DNA of 64,000 bases from Bradyrhizobium sp. JYMT SZCCT0428 (GTDB lineage: Bacteria; Pseudomonadota; Alphaproteobacteria; Rhizobiales; Xanthobacteraceae): NCBI RefSeq assembly GCF_018131075.1, contig NZ_JAFCLS010000019.1, positions 83,017-147,016 of the forward strand, given 5' to 3'. The position numbers and the translations under genes are program-made. Under the pieces are notes generated by a model. It did not search any database. It worked only from the letters and a program-made list of their open reading frames with translations, and was not told where the DNA came from. Shown here piece by piece: positions 62,314-64,000 of the stretch (positions within the stretch are counted from its first letter, which is position 1; every line of letters starts with the position of its first letter).

Positions 62314-62700
62314 TCATGGCGCTGGTTTGGCCAATGGTTCGCCCGCCTTGACGACGTAAACCCCAAGCACTTTGAAGGGCTTGTCGCCGGCCTTGGCGTC
62401 GTGAACGGCGCCTTCCGGGATCTGGTAGGATTCGCCGGCCTTGATCTTCACGGGCGGCTGGCCGTCGATGATGAGCTCAAGCTCGCCTTCGAGCACATAG
62501 CCGGTCTCGGCACCGGGATGGGTATGGCGGCCGGCCGCGCCGCCGGCAGGCACTTCCGCAATCGCGGTGACGGTGTTGTAGCCGGGCGGGAAGTCGAGTT
62601 TTTGCAGCGGCGTACGCTTGATGCCGCTTTGCTGGGCAATCGCGACCCCGGCGCCGGCATAGGCAATGACGGTTAGTCCGAGCAGAATTTTTCTGATCAT
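62314..62700 (-). CDS. Secreted cupin-domain protein
   Basis: A 128-residue periplasmic protein. The signal peptide ends AIAQQ at about residue 23. A single cupin barrel has GRHTHPGAETGYVLEGELELII (metal ligands His, His, Glu) and IPEGAVHDAKAG (third His). AGGGAGAAC precedes the ATG. It is probably a metal-binding small enzyme or sensor; the substrate is unknown. Confidence 0.87.
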   Translation of the reverse strand: MIRKILLGLTVIAYAGAGVAIAQQSGIKRTPLQKLDFPPGYNTVTAIAEVPAGGAAGRHTHPGAETGYVLEGELELIIDGQPPVKIKAGESYQIPEGAVHDAKAGDKPFKVLGVYVVKAGEPLAKPAP

Positions 62701-62766
62701 GATGTTTGTTCTCCCTGTCAGGAAAGACTAGCAGCGACACCGCGGTGGGCAAAGCAGGGCGTGCAG

Positions 62767-63546
62767 CTAACGCTTGATCCCTTCAAAGCTCGCGGTGATG
62801 CCGCGCTGGAACAGCGACCAGTCGAAGCCGAGCGCGAGCGCCACATACCCGCGCTCGATCATTTTATTGGCCTGTTCGGCCGATCGCGCGACGCCGCCGA
62901 TCGGCACGCCGCTCTTGAGGATGCCTTCCTCGGCGCGTTGCATCAGCGCGACCACTTCGGGGTCGTCAGGCAGGCCACGCTTGTTGATGGATGTCGCAAG
63001 GTCGCCGGGGCCGATCACCGCAAGGTCGATGCCCCGCGTTGCCATGATCTCGTCGATGCGGTTGACCGCCTCGACATGTTCGATGGTGATCATGCAGATC
63101 ATGTCATCGTCCGCGGTCGTCATGTAGTCCGGCATCGACACGCCCCAGCGGAACGGCGCGTGAAACGGACCCCACAGCCGGTCGCCCTTCGGCGGATAGC
63201 GCACGCTGCGCACCGCCTTTTCGGCATCGGCTGCGCTGCAGATCATCGGAAAATTGATGCCGAGCGCGCCGATGTCCATCGGCGCCTTTGCCAGATGCGG
63301 CTCGTTGGCCGCAATCCGCACCATCGGCACGCAGGGCGTGCCTGAAGTGGCCGTGATCATCGCATGCGCGGAGCCGAGATCGATCGGGCCGTGTTCGAGA
63401 TCGACGATGATCCAGTCGATCCCGGTGCGGGCCATGATCTGCACCGTCTGGATCGAGGGGATGGTCGCGATGGCGCCGAAGGTCGGGCGTTTCTCACGCC
63501 ATTGCTGACGGAGACGGTTGAGCGGCGTGAGGGAGGTGGAGGTCAA
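62767..63546 (-). CDS. HpcH/HpaI-family aldolase
   Basis: A 259-residue metal-dependent class II aldolase splitting 2-keto-3-deoxy acids to pyruvate and an aldehyde. Motifs: FGAIATIPSIQTVQIMARTGIDWIIVDLEHGPIDL, VPMVRIAANEP, GALGINFPMI, MITIEHVEAVNRIDEI and AVIGPGDLATSI. The start is unclear: no ATG fits and a TTG at 63546 (or two codons upstream) after GGAA is the best choice. It precedes the palindrome pair and repeat at the window's end. Confidence 0.87.
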   Translation of the reverse strand: MTSTSLTPLNRLRQQWREKRPTFGAIATIPSIQTVQIMARTGIDWIIVDLEHGPIDLGSAHAMITATSGTPCVPMVRIAANEPHLAKAPMDIGALGINFPMICSAADAEKAVRSVRYPPKGDRLWGPFHAPFRWGVSMPDYMTTADDDMICMITIEHVEAVNRIDEIMATRGIDLAVIGPGDLATSINKRGLPDDPEVVALMQRAEEGILKSGVPIGGVARSAEQANKMIERGYVALALGFDWSLFQRGITASFEGIKR

Positions 63547-63601
63547 TTGCAAATTCCGTTGGGCGGGGAGGGTGGATGCGCGCAGGATAGCATAACCAAT
63601 T

Positions 63602-63729
63602 CTCTCGTCGTCCCTGCGAACGCAGGGACCCATACCGCGTGATCTCTCAATAGAGGCTCGGTAACAGAGACCTTCCGCAAAACGTCACCCTGTGGCTATG
63701 GGTCCCTGCGTTCGCAGGGATGACGAGAG
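63602..63729. repeat. REP-like inverted palindrome pair
   Basis: A 33-base arm at 63602-63634 recurs inverted at 63697-63729 with one mismatch. Each arm contains its own palindrome TCCCTGCG-AA-CGCAGGGA. The layout is the same as at 5907-6031 but with a different sequence family. Confidence 0.8.
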
Positions 63730-63775
63730 GTGAGATTCTGATTTAACCAGCATACAGTGAGGGTGTGTGACTACG

Positions 63776-63983
63776 TTCTCGCGACGCGATGCGCCCGAGG
63801 TTTGCCAGAAATCTCCTTGCCCTCGAAAATGAGGGCGCAGGGAAGACCGGGTGCGCGCTGCACCCGCGGTCTCGTGTGCGGTTTGCACAAAACAAAGTGC
63901 ACACGAGCATACAGGGCAGCGGTGAACACCCGGCCTTCCCTGCGCAATGGCTTTACGGCTTATGCCGTGATCTCCCCGGAGAC
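63776..63983 (-). repeat. Structured dispersed repeat, copy B
   Basis: The inverted counterpart of 5678-5889. On the minus strand it carries the same order: TAAGCCGTAAAGCCATTGCG, a long stem built on GCGCAGGGAAGGCCGGGTG with its partner, an inner GCTCGTGTGC stem, and a GCCCTC/GAGGGC hairpin. As in copy A it lies next to a REP pair. The differences keep base pairing. Confidence 0.75.
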
Positions 63984-64000
63984 GAGTTCTTGGTTGACTC

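Overview
The window reads as a chromosomal segment of a Bradyrhizobium-like alphaproteobacterium (Nitrobacteraceae). The grounds are high GC with strong third-position bias, RecA, AlaS, PurC, RpsD and Icd proteins of the Bradyrhizobium type, the alphaproteobacterial LexA box (GAAC-N7-GAAC) ahead of recA, the F1-ATPase zeta-subunit gene next to purC, and many REP-like palindromes and dispersed repeats. I saw no rRNA, tRNA or CRISPR array.

Region by region. 1-6 kb is accessory: small hypotheticals, an L,D-transpeptidase, an IS5-type transposase whose start codon lies in a hairpin, a shikimate dehydrogenase and repeats. 6-11 kb is rich in small secreted or lipid-anchored proteins around a secreted caspase-fold protein: two lipoproteins, two paralogous 'DPWG' proteins and an HdeA-like protein. 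11.5-14.2 kb holds a PilZ protein and three tiny genes encoding double-glycine-leader (bacteriocin-type) peptides. Each has a CRP/FNR-like palindrome 76-87 bp before its start codon; this is the most interesting feature of the window. 14.5-27.5 kb is housekeeping: recA with its SOS box, two tandem DUF1835-like genes, the gcvT-gcvH-gcvP operon under a tandem glycine riboswitch, alaS and icd. 27.6-37.7 kb carries a membrane hydrolase, a TrmJ-DUF559 fusion, and a sigma54 cyanate locus: an enhancer-binding protein, a palindrome, a -24/-12 promoter, a transporter gene collapsed into a chimera, and cynS. It ends with a PEP-mutase-family gene and a LysR gene.

37.4-47.8 kb is the purine backbone (zeta subunit, purC, purS, purQ ... 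purL), with a 5.8 kb block of transport and small-molecule genes between purQ and purL. 47.8-55.5 kb has an acyltransferase, DUF427, bolA, then ltrA and egtB-egtD, and then the monothiol glutaredoxin grxD and a macro-domain gene. 55.5-64 kb holds two tandem serine-hydrolase (beta-lactamase fold) genes, a threonine-aldolase-type enzyme, an FMN-dependent L-lactate dehydrogenase, rpsD, an E2-like acyltransferase, a secreted cupin and an HpcH/HpaI aldolase.

The window starts and ends near two inverted copies of one structured repeat (about 5.7 and 63.9 kb). Their stems differ by compensatory changes. Functional links suggested by the layout are: glycine cleavage under glycine control; purine synthesis across purC, purS, purQ and purL; BolA with the CGFS glutaredoxin in Fe-S handling; EgtB and EgtD in ergothioneine synthesis; and the sigma54 activator with cynS in cyanate use.
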